Source of the DNA: Antedon bifida
Taxonomy: Eukaryota; Echinodermata; Crinoidea; Comatulida; Antedonidae
DNA: 64,000 nucleotides
NCBI GenBank assembly: GCA_963402885.1
Contig: OY727099.1
Span: 3,088,001-3,152,000 of the forward strand
Direction of reading: 5' to 3'
Below are positions 26,684-37,900 of the stretch, piece after piece (the first letter of the stretch is position 1; every line of letters starts with the position of its first letter). A program made the position numbers and the translations under genes. The notes beneath the pieces are model-generated. The model did no database searches. It was not told the origin of the DNA and saw nothing but the letters and a program-made list of their open reading frames with translations.

Positions 26684-28885
26684 ATGAGAAAGTTTGTGGC
26701 ATTTGGACTTGTTTGCCTTGTTCTTGCTGTTGCATTTACAGAATCAGTAAGTATTCCCTTTTATTATGCATTTAGTAGCATAAGTAACATATAGCAAAAC
26801 ATGCATGTATATAGCGTAATAATTAAGTAAATATGTATTTGTTGGCAGTACAAACGACTTGTTTTTGTTGTTTTGTTTGTTTTACCATATTTAAAGAGGG
26901 TGATCCATCCAGCAATTGCTGATCATTAGGGACCCTTAGAGGTTCACAAGACAAACATATACACAAGACGCTCTACATAAACAAAGTCTTATTACAAGTC
27001 TTTGGGAGTGGAGTGGTAGCCAAGCATCATAACCACCAAGCCACAACTCCACTCCATGAACTCCACTCCATGTGAATGGTTCTTAAAATTGTAGCTTGTA
27101 GTTTACACGATTTGACCATCAATGTCTGTAATTTTAGAGCGTATAGGAAAGCTGAAAAGTGTAGAAAATAATCAAAATAATCCATACCCGTATCATGTTA
27201 TCTATTGCAATTTCAATTTCCCTTTAGGCCAAAGATATTGCATGGACAAACATTGTAAACCTACCTGAAGTGTGGTGTGGTTAAAGGCAATATTGTCTAA
27301 CTACCATTTATTAGTAAAGTTTGACCAGATTACTGAAAAACAAATCCACATATAATTTGATACGAGCAATGCTCCATGCCTATTGGGTGCTTGTTTGACC
27401 GATAGTCAGTATAATCATCTGAACAGTGTGAATAAAAATAATTATACTTGTACTATTGTGAATTCCACGTTATGTTGAACCATTAGGAATTCACACCATT
27501 CCATTATACACTACACACATTTTAAAGAAAAATAAATAATTGAACACAATTTAGAAATATTTTTCCCAATTTGTTCTACATGTTTTCGATAACTATCAAT
27601 TTCGTCAAACTTTTGTGAATCGTTGTGAAGCAACGTTTACAACGTTTTCAAACTGAGTTTGTCACGTCACTGATGACGAATAAATTAGAAAGACAAACAC
27701 AGATGCTGACTTTAACACTTCTCACTTTGGATCAGCAGAAAAACAAGCCTCGTATGGTTCCACTTTTGACGCATATTTATGGAGGTTTCCGTACTTTACC
27801 AATCTGTCATGATCCATTTGTTCTGCTTGTTGCTGAACAAAAACAATAAAAAATAAGATTTTTATTTTTATTAAACTTTGTTTAATGCGGGTGACTTCAA
27901 ACAGCAAAAGGTGACGTGAGGCCCTCAAACATTTACAAAACAAGAACGATATACATACACAAGAAAAACAAAAAGAAATTAAAAAGCCTATTATAATGTT
28001 TATAAAAATATATTAATATAAAAATATGCCTTACAAAATATTATATGAATTGGGAAATTTTATTTGAGAACATTTCGTAACCTAGGGACAATGTCTGCCA
28101 TAATAGGTTTTGGGGTGAGGTGTTTTTTGAGTCGCCTTTAAACATATTTAATATTTCGGATTCAAATTGGTAATGCATTAAGTAAGGACGATGCTTTATG
28201 TAGACAGTCCCCGAAGGTTTCAAAACAAGAAAAGGGGACGACGAAGTAAATCTTTATAGCACTTTGAATGCAATGATATCTTTTGTGGGTTCTTGTAAGA
28301 TGGCAGTTTTGGTAGTCCGGTACGAAACCGTTGGTGGCGCCACTGACAAATGTACCAGACGATTCCATTCCTCTCAGTCGGACGATTATTCGTTCTACTA
28401 ATTATATCATTACGAATTTATAGTTGCTTTTGGTTTTTTGTGAACCAATGTTACAATATTTAGTTCATAGTATAATACTTACTCTTTTTAGGATTATTAA
28501 AAAAAAAATGTTTGATTTGTTTTGTTAGGCCTACTAATGAGTATCTCACTAACATGGTTGGCAATTGTTCTTTCAGAATGCTCGAAGCTGCTCGAGTCAC
28601 GCCGACTGTGGCCTTCTCTCTGGTATGTCATGTAGAAGTGGCTCATGTGTAAGAATTGTTCGACGAGATGGTGAGTATTTATAATTACGTAGTTAGGCAG
28701 GTCTTTTAGGAAGTTTATGTCCCTAAATGTTGACGATGTTGAAGGAAAGATTATATACAATCAGTTGTTACTTACTAATTTCTCTTTTTTTAGGCGGCGA
28801 TAACGGTTTGGCACAGTTTATCGGATCTGAACTCGAACTAGAAATCGAAGCAGATGAAGAAGATGATGATGAAGATGATGATTAA
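26684..28885 (+). CDS. Small secreted four-cysteine precursor with acidic tail, 3 exons, 82 aa
   Basis: Exons 26684-26746, 28577-28670 and 28794-28885 join by GT-AG introns in phases 0 and 1 into an 82-residue precursor. Exon 1 is a clean signal peptide (MRKFVAFGLVCLVLAVAFTES). Exon 2 encodes a compact segment with four cysteines spaced C-x5-C-x7-C-x4-C, rich in Ser, Gly and Arg and ending VRIVRRD. Exon 3 encodes a tail of Glu and Asp ending in EEDDDEDDD. An AATAAA lies 153 bases after the stop (29038-29043). The family is unknown to me. A basic disulfide-linked segment joined to a strongly acidic segment is the layout of many antimicrobial-peptide precursors, where the acidic part neutralises the basic part, but a Dickkopf-like or EB-like cysteine module is also possible. 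RR at residues 51-52 could be a processing site. Function is inference only. Confidence 0.72.
26880..27075 (-). mobile_element. tRNA-derived SINE-like element
   Basis: On the minus strand, starting near 27,055, the sequence reads like a tRNA 5' half with an A-box-like tggcttggtggttatgatgc and a stem partner of ggagtgg/ccactcc. It is followed by a unique body ending near 'tggatggatcaccctcttt'. This end resembles the tail of the 29.9-kb SINE-like unit. The element sits in intron 1 of the four-cysteine precursor gene. Confidence 0.5.
27722..28368 (-). pseudogene. Unresolved minus-strand coding-like remnants in an intron
   Basis: Three minus-strand open pieces lie head to tail in intron 1 of the small-peptide gene: 28,368-28,162, then 28,223-28,041 in another frame, then 27,832-27,722 after a good acceptor (ttttgttcag). 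The last ends in a normal stop after 36 codons rich in charged residues. They look more coding-like than background, but change frame and match no family I recognise. Decayed transposon or a retrocopy fits best; an unknown gene nested on the opposite strand is possible. Confidence 0.22.
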
Positions 28886-29037
28886 AAAGTCAATCATGTG
28901 ATCGTTTTCTCGGCCCTCATTGGTCATCTTTTCCGGAATTTTTCAGAGCTTTATTGTAGTATAAAATAGAAATTTATTCCACATTCACAACGATTATAAT
29001 TAAGAAGGTATCCTCTGTTTGTTCAGCCTGTAACAAC

Positions 29038-29043
29038 AATAAA
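29038..29043 (+). other. Polyadenylation signal of the four-cysteine precursor gene
   Basis: AATAAA, followed within about 20 bases by a T-rich, GT-containing stretch (gtcgttttcgtcttg), as expected around a cleavage site. Confidence 0.7.
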
Positions 29044-29864
29044 CGTCTTCCATAAAAAATGTCGTTTTCGTCTTGATTTATTACATAGTATCACGGAAGC
29101 CCAAGCAAATCAATTAATTAACTATTTTTATTATATTAATTGACATTGTGCTTCTAATGTGGGTTAATGTTGTTGTACTGATGACTGATGACACGTGGGC
29201 CATAATGTAATTCAACGCTATCGCATGGTACCTTTCCCGTAACTCAAGTGTACACGAAGCATCACTAAAGTGACGAAAAACCATACGTACAGAATAGACA
29301 TGTAGCCCACGGTAAGCGAGCGTAACGCGTAACAATTATTTTATTATTAAATAATATGGAAAATAGGGAAACCGTCGAAGAACCGCTCATTTTTATTTCA
29401 TTTGTGTAGGTGAACAATGGACAAATCTGACTTGGATTCAATCATTTTGTATTATGTTATTAAGGTACATTGTTATTCCATACGGTACAATTAGTATTTT
29501 ATTTATTTCCAACTTTGTTAACGTACAATACGGACCTGCCTACTCGGCGTAAGTTAATTGAAATACTTGATATATGCCTAAGACGTCTTATCGGAAACAC
29601 TCATAAGAAAAGTATTTGCGACTTTTCAGATATCTAAAGAACACAATTAAAGTTTTACAATCAACATCGGCACATCAATAAGATTGTAGTGTTACCTGTT
29701 TATTATATCGAATAAAAAGAACGTGTTTGTGGTCATACGGCCTCATGCAGCTGGAATGGGAATACTATGGTCTTGAAAAGTTCAAAATTCCATAAAGATT
29801 TGTTGCTTCGTTTTACCTTATTATTTATTCTTTTTTATATTTAAAATGTTAATACATTCACCTA

Positions 29865-30105
29865 AGGCGAGTGAGTGGCCGAGCGGTTAAGCCAGTGGGA
29901 CCGTAATTACGTAGAACAAGTATTTTTGGATAAGGACTTTAAACCGTCTAGCTCATGTGCACTTTAAAGAACCTAGTATATCTTCCGAGACGAGTAGGGG
30001 GTTACCCCGGTGTACATCACAGCCACTGATCATATCTGGGCCCTCTGGAAGACCAGTCTTTGACTGAAGAGGTCACCCAGTAGAAATATTTCAATTCAAT
30101 AAGCT
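29865..30105 (+). mobile_element. tRNA-derived SINE-like element
   Basis: Begins with a class II tRNA-like head, gtgagtggccgagcggttaa, containing a near-perfect A box (TGGCCGAGCGG), then a body ending in a 'gaccagtctttgactgaaga' segment and an attcaat tail. The layout (tRNA head, unrelated body, short A/T-rich tail) is that of tRNA-Ser/Leu-derived SINEs. There is no intact acceptor stem, so it is not a tRNA gene. Confidence 0.65.
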
Positions 30106-31027
30106 GAGGTCATCAACAAACTTCCCTTTCGTACATTACCAAGTAGCGCCTGAATCACATTAAAGAAAAATACCAAATTTCGTGTCATGTGGAACACACT
30201 TAAAGATTCTAAATAGACATGGTTCCATGATACCTAACATGAGTCAATAACAAATAACGTTATCTGTACAGTACATAAACCGCTGAACACAACCAACTGT
30301 CAATAAAAACGGAAGATTAATATTCAATAATACCCATAAGTCAATTATTATATATTCTGGGTTCCAAGATACCTAAATCTCTACCGACTTCCAATGGGTA
30401 AGTATGTAATCCACCTTTAACAACATAAAGGTTAACATCGCATTAGTTTAGTAATTCATTTCACTTAATGGTTTACACTTAGACCACATTATATTGTTAT
30501 CATCAAAATCAAAAACTGTACCAATTCCCCCATGGTTGCAGTATGTTGTATTATACAACTCGTAATGACATGACCTGTTTTTCCTTTGTACAGAATTTGT
30601 TCAGAATACGGGCTGCCAATATGCCAATATGGTTGCGCTTAGTTATCTAAAATAGAACTACTTTCAGAACAGGTGACATCCTTTTGAGAAATTTATTCAG
30701 ATTTAGTGTGCAGGTGGTAAAACCGTACGGAATCAAAATATCGCCTTTGGTCCATATGGCTAATTTTCATTGTTTTTAAGTTCTGTAATAAATAATAGAG
30801 AAAGTCCTACTCGTTGTTTTATAATTATCATATGTATCATCTTGTGGTGAGAAGTCAATTAAGAACTGATAATAGGCATTATAACGCAGCGTATAATACA
30901 GGATCTGTGTTTTAGTCGGCGCTCAAGTTTTATCAGCTTAACTCTTAAAAAAGTTGATTTAGCTATACAAAACGTTCATATACTTGTGGTCATATCCTTA
31001 TACAATACACTGACAACGTGTGGTCAC

Positions 31028-31100
31028 CTGAACTCTGCCGGGTTCAAATCCTGAACTCCTCCGGGTTCAGATTCTGAACTCCTTCGGGTTCAGATCCTGT
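31028..31100 (+). repeat. Three-unit 23-bp tandem repeat
   Basis: Three units of roughly ctgaactccnncgggttcaga, each with the small inverted pair gaact.../gggttc. They differ by one to three bases. Confidence 0.85.
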
Positions 31101-31877
31101 GACATGAGATTGTCTTCAGACACGTTCCATCTACAATGTATCTTTGTTGATAATCTGTCGTTGTGTTAGTTCCGGCGGTTTCGAAATTACTAGAGGAAGT
31201 TAAAGATTCAGTATACTTAATTCATGCTGTGACATAACCTATGACCTATTGTATTTTGTCTGTTTCGAAAAATATCTAGGCAATTGGGAAGATCTTACAA
31301 CATACAAACAGAGATAACTTTACCTACGTAACGTCTCCATTTTCGTATGGGTCTCAAAACTATATTTGTGCCTTGATGGTTTAAAAAAAACCGACAAGAA
31401 ATTACACTATATACTTATAACATTTTGCTTTCATTTGTCATCCAGAGGGTCTGATTGAATTGCAAGAGTCAATGACCAATTGAATGAACTTGTTGAAACG
31501 TTCGTGTACCACTGCACAACCAACTCAAAGAACGGAAGCGTTATTATATATAATATTATGATCTCATGCTTTGTTTTTGAAGTGGTGATATTGTATTTTT
31601 AACTGAAAGAGTGTCTGTAATTCGTTCTGAAAGATGTTTTTATGTTGTCAGTTCAAATTTTAGGTCAACGGATTGTGTCTAAATTACAACTTTAAGTTGT
31701 TCGATCTTTTATTAATTTAAAGTGAAGTGGTTGGGATTATTCATTGTTTCGCTCTAAAGAATAGAAAACTGGAATCAATATGTCCCTAATCAGGATAAAA
31801 CTTTAAGGACCAAATAATACAATAGATAAAAAAAAAAATTAGTATAAATATGATATACATCCAGGCTATGATATAAG

Positions 31878-31885
31878 TATAAAAG
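31878..31885 (+). promoter_or_regulatory. TATA box of the ADAMTS-like gene
   Basis: TATAAAAG, 78 bases before the start codon at 31,963. With a normal ~30-base spacing this puts the cap site near 31,910 and leaves a 5' leader of about 50 bases, which supports this ATG as the start. Confidence 0.7.
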
Positions 31886-31962
31886 ACTTCATCAGGCCCA
31901 GTGCAAATCATTCCACCGGCATCAGCATCTTTAAGTTGCAAGTGCGCACATACAGAGCAGCA

Positions 31963-34900
31963 ATGGCTAGGTCTAATTACTTTGGACTTCTTGGTATCTT
32001 TGTGTTATCATTAAGTTTTGTATCTGGGAAACCTTCGGTATGTATATGCACTTTTTAAGTAAACATTTCAGGTAATTAATTTGCAACAAGTGTATGTTAG
32101 TAACTTTAAGATATTTATGATATGGACCAAACTACCATTTTCTGTTGGGCCATTCATAGCTGAAATTCAGACTGTAGAAATCCGTGATGGCATAACATCT
32201 TGTTTGAAATTGAATCGCATAATACTATTTATAGTATCATTTTTTAACTTATACTACTTGATAACATTTATTTTGTAACATCAGGAAAAACTCTAAAAAG
32301 CATACCACTAGAAGTAAATTCTTTGCTTCATTAATTCATTTATTCACTAACCATCTTTACTTATATTTTATTTGAATTTTGAACAAGCTCGAAAGAGTAA
32401 TCATTATGTATTTCAAATTTAAACAATTGCATTGTTAATAAAGTAAATAACTTTTCAGGTTATGAAACTGTCAAAGAGAGACGTGATGAGTTATCTTGCA
32501 TCTGAAAATATTGATTCAGGTTAGTAAGGAGTTGTTAACTTTATTGGATTACAGTATCTTTTTTATTGTTTGAAAGTTTGCATGGCGAAATCAAATGTTG
32601 ATATAAACAGTGAGGACGTTCAAAGCATATTGATCGAAACGTCGACAAACTCCACAGTTATTTTAAGAACTAGGCCTAATTCTGTGTACCGAAAACTTTA
32701 TATCAACAGTATCTTTTTTCTTACAAGCCCAATCTTACTTGGTACTAGTTATTTGGCTTACAATATTTATGAAATAAAATCTCATGTAAAATAATAATTA
32801 AAAAAGAAAATGTTGAATAAGCCAATTTAAAGTATAACATAATTTTTTCTTTTTTTTATAAACGAAATAATTAGTTTTGTTCCTTCGTTTTGGTAAAAAT
32901 GAAAGGATTAAAAAATGATAAAAAATTACGAAATGGTCCAGTATTCAAAGTTTCATTTTGCAAATCTTATTCGTCATGTTTTGGGGACAATATCTTATCT
33001 GTCTATACTATCAAACTTTCTGTGACAAACAAAATGCCCATATATGGACATGATGATGTCATATTACTACCATATTTAAGTATATCACTACCATATTTGG
33101 GCACATCACACTGTTTTTTGTCAAACTAGTTTGATTGTGTGGACATAGCTTTAAGGATGATTCTACTTTTGTTTTAGTTGCTGACTTTGACATTGCTACT
33201 ACGATGTATATACAAGATAACCATAGGAACAAACGCTCTGTAAACGTTGACGAAAAAGAAATAAAATTTAACGCCTTTGAAGAGAAATTTCATCTGAAAG
33301 TGCAGCTTAATATAGGTAAGACATGATTATTTAAATACGACACGGGGCAAAGTTATTCCCAATTCTGATGTAATGTTGTTGTTCTCTATTGGATATACAA
33401 TACATCGAAAATACTCCATATTGATTTTAGAAAGATATCAATCTAATCCACTGGACTTACTTGTTTATTAAACAGTCCAGTGTATTAGATTGATATCTTA
33501 CTACTTAATACTACCTTGATGAATAAGAATATTCATATCCGTACTCCAGATTGAGTTATTTCCACTTCCCAAATCATTAGGGAATCTTGATTTTCTGTTT
33601 GAAAAACATCATCGACCTTATAGGAGACTGTTGTTGACAATCCTCTATGATGGCGAGAGGTTCGGAGCCATACAGTACGTAAGATCTCTTTAGCAGGGAT
33701 CAAATGCTCATAAAACTACTTTATTGCTACAGAGCGAGATTATTCTGCTACACATTCATAGTATTCATTCAAATATATGTATAATAACAAGAAATCAGCA
33801 AAAACTGTTTCTATTCAGACTTTAGATCAGTATCAGTTATTGCAAATTAAACTTTTAAAGTAAAATTTTCAGTTTAATTGGTTAAATCATGGACACAAAT
33901 AGGGGCCTAAGTGAGTTAGGATGACATTCTAGTCGAGAAGATTACTGGAGAAATGCTGGAAAAAGTTGATTGTAATTCTCAATAATCACAGATTATACAC
34001 CTATACGACATATCCATTCATAAATTTTCAGTAAATAATGGACCTGTGTATTAATAATAATAATATTAGACCTTCATGAAGTTATTCACAAATCAAACAA
34101 ATCTAAAATTAATTTGTAATTGCGTCTTACTATTAGTACTACCAACAATGACTTTGACTGTATTGTATGTATTAACGTTGATACAATCCGCCTTGACTCT
34201 CGTTTGACTTTTGATTTCTTGAATAGACCATTAATCCAACATGGAAGTTTAGCTATTTTAATATTTAAGTATATTCAAATGTCCAGGTCAGCTTTAAGCT
34301 TGTGGTTAACAAAATGAAGTTAAACCAATGTTTATACTGAGATATTGATTGGATTGAATCTACATGTTTAAGGAAGGTTTTTTTAAATAAGAATAGGACT
34401 TTGGTCTACATTGTACACTTTAATATAAAATATTGCTAACATGATGACATTACAATAAAGTAAGAGTGTTTGTAATGAGATTATAGAGATGTACTTGAGG
34501 AGTTCAGAACACTTTTCGAAGTAGAAAAATATGGATTTATAAGTAGATAAAGTAGTAAAATAAATATTGTTTTCAAAACTATAGTAACTTTAAATAAAAT
34601 AATAGTTTTTTTATTGAAATAATTATATGTCAGGAGGTAGAAAATACCGTATTTACTTAACTTGACTTATTTCCTCATCTTATCGTTTCAAATTAATAAT
34701 TCAATTTCAGTTCACCGGCCGAACAATAAATTAATGTTCTATGCCTGATGTTTGAATAGGCCTATAAATAATATATTTTCATTTTCTATCTAGTAACAAA
34801 ATTTACACATTCATATTTAATATACTGTAAACTCCACATGCATTCCTATGTTGTTTTATTGTACATACACAATCTAGGAATGATTTTAAATCGTTTGTTA

Positions 34901-37900
34901 TTAATCAACAGACCTTTTCCCGGCAAGTTTTGTGATTGAGAAGATTGGCGTCAACGGAAGCACCATTCACACGCCCAAGTTTGCTGATTGCCACTACATT
35001 GGGAACTCTGTCAGTCATGATGATTCGATTGCTGCTATTTCAACGTGCAATGGAGTTGTAAGTACTGTACAGAGTAAATAGGTCTCATTTTTTCCAATTT
35101 TTTTTATCTCTCTTATTTTTAATTTTTAATGGCAGCTTTAATAGTTATTCCTTAGTACATACTACATTGTAATAATAAAAATTATTTTACTATCCGTAAA
35201 TATTGGCTCACTAGACCTGAGAAGAGTTTCTTTGAAAATATTTTTGTAAATAAATTCTTCGAGAGAAACATCTTTCACTTGGAACTAGGACATGATCATA
35301 ACTTGCTATATAAAATATATTTATTTCTACTTAAAATAATATACAGAATGGATATATCAACACCGGACTTCATGATTTGTTGATCCGTCCTTTACGTCCG
35401 GAACACGCCGATAAGCTTCGTCTACGACGGAGCAGTGATGACGAAGACGTAGGTTCGCACATTGTTATCAAATTTGACGTTGTTAGCCATTGTTCTGTTG
35501 GAGAATCTGAAACTGCAGAAGATGTTACATCGTCAACTTCTTCACCCACTACACCATCAACAACACCATCAAGTGACTCAGTGACAGGTAATATGTTTTT
35601 TCTGTTTGTATGTACATCAATTTAGAAATACAAATTAGGGGAAACCAGAAGGATGTGAAGATTCACTTTTAATAAAGACTTTGTGTATAGCACCTTGTGT
35701 ATGATTAACAGGATTGTCACATTTAAGGAATGAACACACTTATCACTACTTTGACAAAATGGCCATGATACTTATTTGATATTGCATAGTATTTATTATG
35801 TTATGTCTTAAATGTAGATGATCCATTCGAGTACCAAGAACAGACCAGCGGAGAAAAACATCTCGAACTGCTTATATTTGTAGATTATGAAATGTACAAA
35901 TACCATGGATCAGTGACTGAGGAATATGCTACAGTTATACTTAACGTGGTAAGTCGTGTTTAGGTTGCACCATCGAGTGACTTTGAAAAAAAACACTGCC
36001 TGTAGCTTTCTAGACATTTTGTTTAATAATCGTGTATTTCTTCCTTCAGTACCGTTTCTATAACTAGACCTTTCTAGAACACAATTAAAATAATATTGAA
36101 TTTAAATGTATACATACATACACACATTTATTTCTACAATACTGTATTTAAGCACAAACAATACAAGTTAAAAAAAGACAAACAAAAGATTGTTATTTAA
36201 CTTAGAGAAGGACCAAACGAAACTAGACCAGGTGGCGTCATGTTTGCGACAAGTAGTATTTTTAAGTGTTGATAGAAAGAAAAAAGAACGAAACGACTTA
36301 AAAAAAGAACCCAGTCGGCTAAACCGACTGGGAACAAACATGCAAAATGTTGGAAAAAATCCCAGCATAATCTAGCCATGTTGATCATGATGATTGACTT
36401 GAAATAAAACAAATGTTTGATAATAATTTTATTGTAGTTGTCAAGCTTGTTTCTTCATAAAAGTTTGGGTGTCAGCATGAAAATACACGTGACTCATTTA
36501 GTCATCATTACTAATCCGTCTGCACAGGTAAGTTCTTCCTTAATAACATTACTAATAACGTTGATGACTATTAATGTACATGTGGTAGTTGATATGGTGA
36601 TTGCTTTTTTCAAACTTCTCTACTGGGAACCGGTGAATAGCAATAACGCATCACCTCAAACTACCGAGCGCGTACAACACAGCCCACATGAAAGACATAC
36701 TACTTTACTTTAAAACCATTATCTATAATTTAATTGTTTAACTTGATAGGACGCTCCATCGCTTTCACCTGATGCAGCATTCAGCTTGGATAGTTTTTGC
36801 AATTGGCAACGATCACGTTATGACGTTGATAGTGCTGCAGTTCTAACAAGGTAAGTCAAGCACCTTGGATATCAACCATTATTATAGTTCGGTTTAAATT
36901 AATAACACAGATATATAAGTTTACTGTATTTACACTATCCATTACATTTCCAGATTTGATATTTTTGGAAGCTCATCACGAACCATTGGTTACGCCAGTA
37001 TTAGTTCCACGTGCAGCGAGTTTCGGCGATGTTCAATCAGTGAAGACACGGGATTAGGTCTGCCGTTTACACTGGCACATGAAGTAGCCCATAAGTAAGA
37101 TACTCATTGTTATTTCAGTGCCATACCACCCAACGTATTTTTTTCTTAAATGTTAACATACATTATTGCTTGTCAACCGTTGACCTAAAGACAATTATAG
37201 TAGTTTTCTCGCACTTTTCTCAGATTCTGATGGTGTTCGCCCAATCTGTTCTTCTTCTTCCTCTCCCTTTTTCCTTCCAATGACCAGATTGTCGATCTCT
37301 TTCAGTTTCTGGCACTTACAGTAATAAAATCATCCTGAGTCATCTAGCCTAATTTTAAAACCATGCAAAACACCAACTTTTATTCCATTTTCTGTGTTAC
37401 TATTATACCGTAATGTAGATTATTCCATTTTCTGAATTACCACAAATTTGATTTCGTTTTACTATTAAATCGCTAATATATGCCGTAATGCAGATCAAAA
37501 TAAGTGGTAACAATAGTACTAAGTTGATACTGTTTAATTTCAGCCTGGGGTTATCACATGATGGAACTGGCAATACATGTGAAACGGGTGTAAATATCAT
37601 GTCTCCCTCAACGCCAAGTGGCTCAGGATCTTTCAGCTGGTCAACATGTAGTGCCGCTGGTTTACAAAACTTCCTTAAGTATGTTTAACAAGTTGTCTTT
37701 CTCTACTTAGTGAGAGTAAAATGTACTCTACTACTCTAATTCGTTAAATTTATGGTGTTTTTTCATTGTATCTTGAACTTAATATAAAAATATCTAAACA
37801 TTATTTTAAAACCTATTAAATTCACAGCTCTGGTAGAGCAACCTGTCTGGACAACGTTCCGAGGAACACAGTGGATGTTTCGTTATCTGCTGGTGGTCAG

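Larger units (their letters stand above)
28886..31962. other. Intergenic stretch before the ADAMTS-like gene
   Basis: After the polyadenylation signal at 29,038 there is AT-rich sequence with one clear SINE-like unit (29,865-30,105), a three-unit 23-bp tandem repeat (31,028-31,100) and the TATA-containing promoter of the ADAMTS-like gene. No gene seen. Confidence 0.6.
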
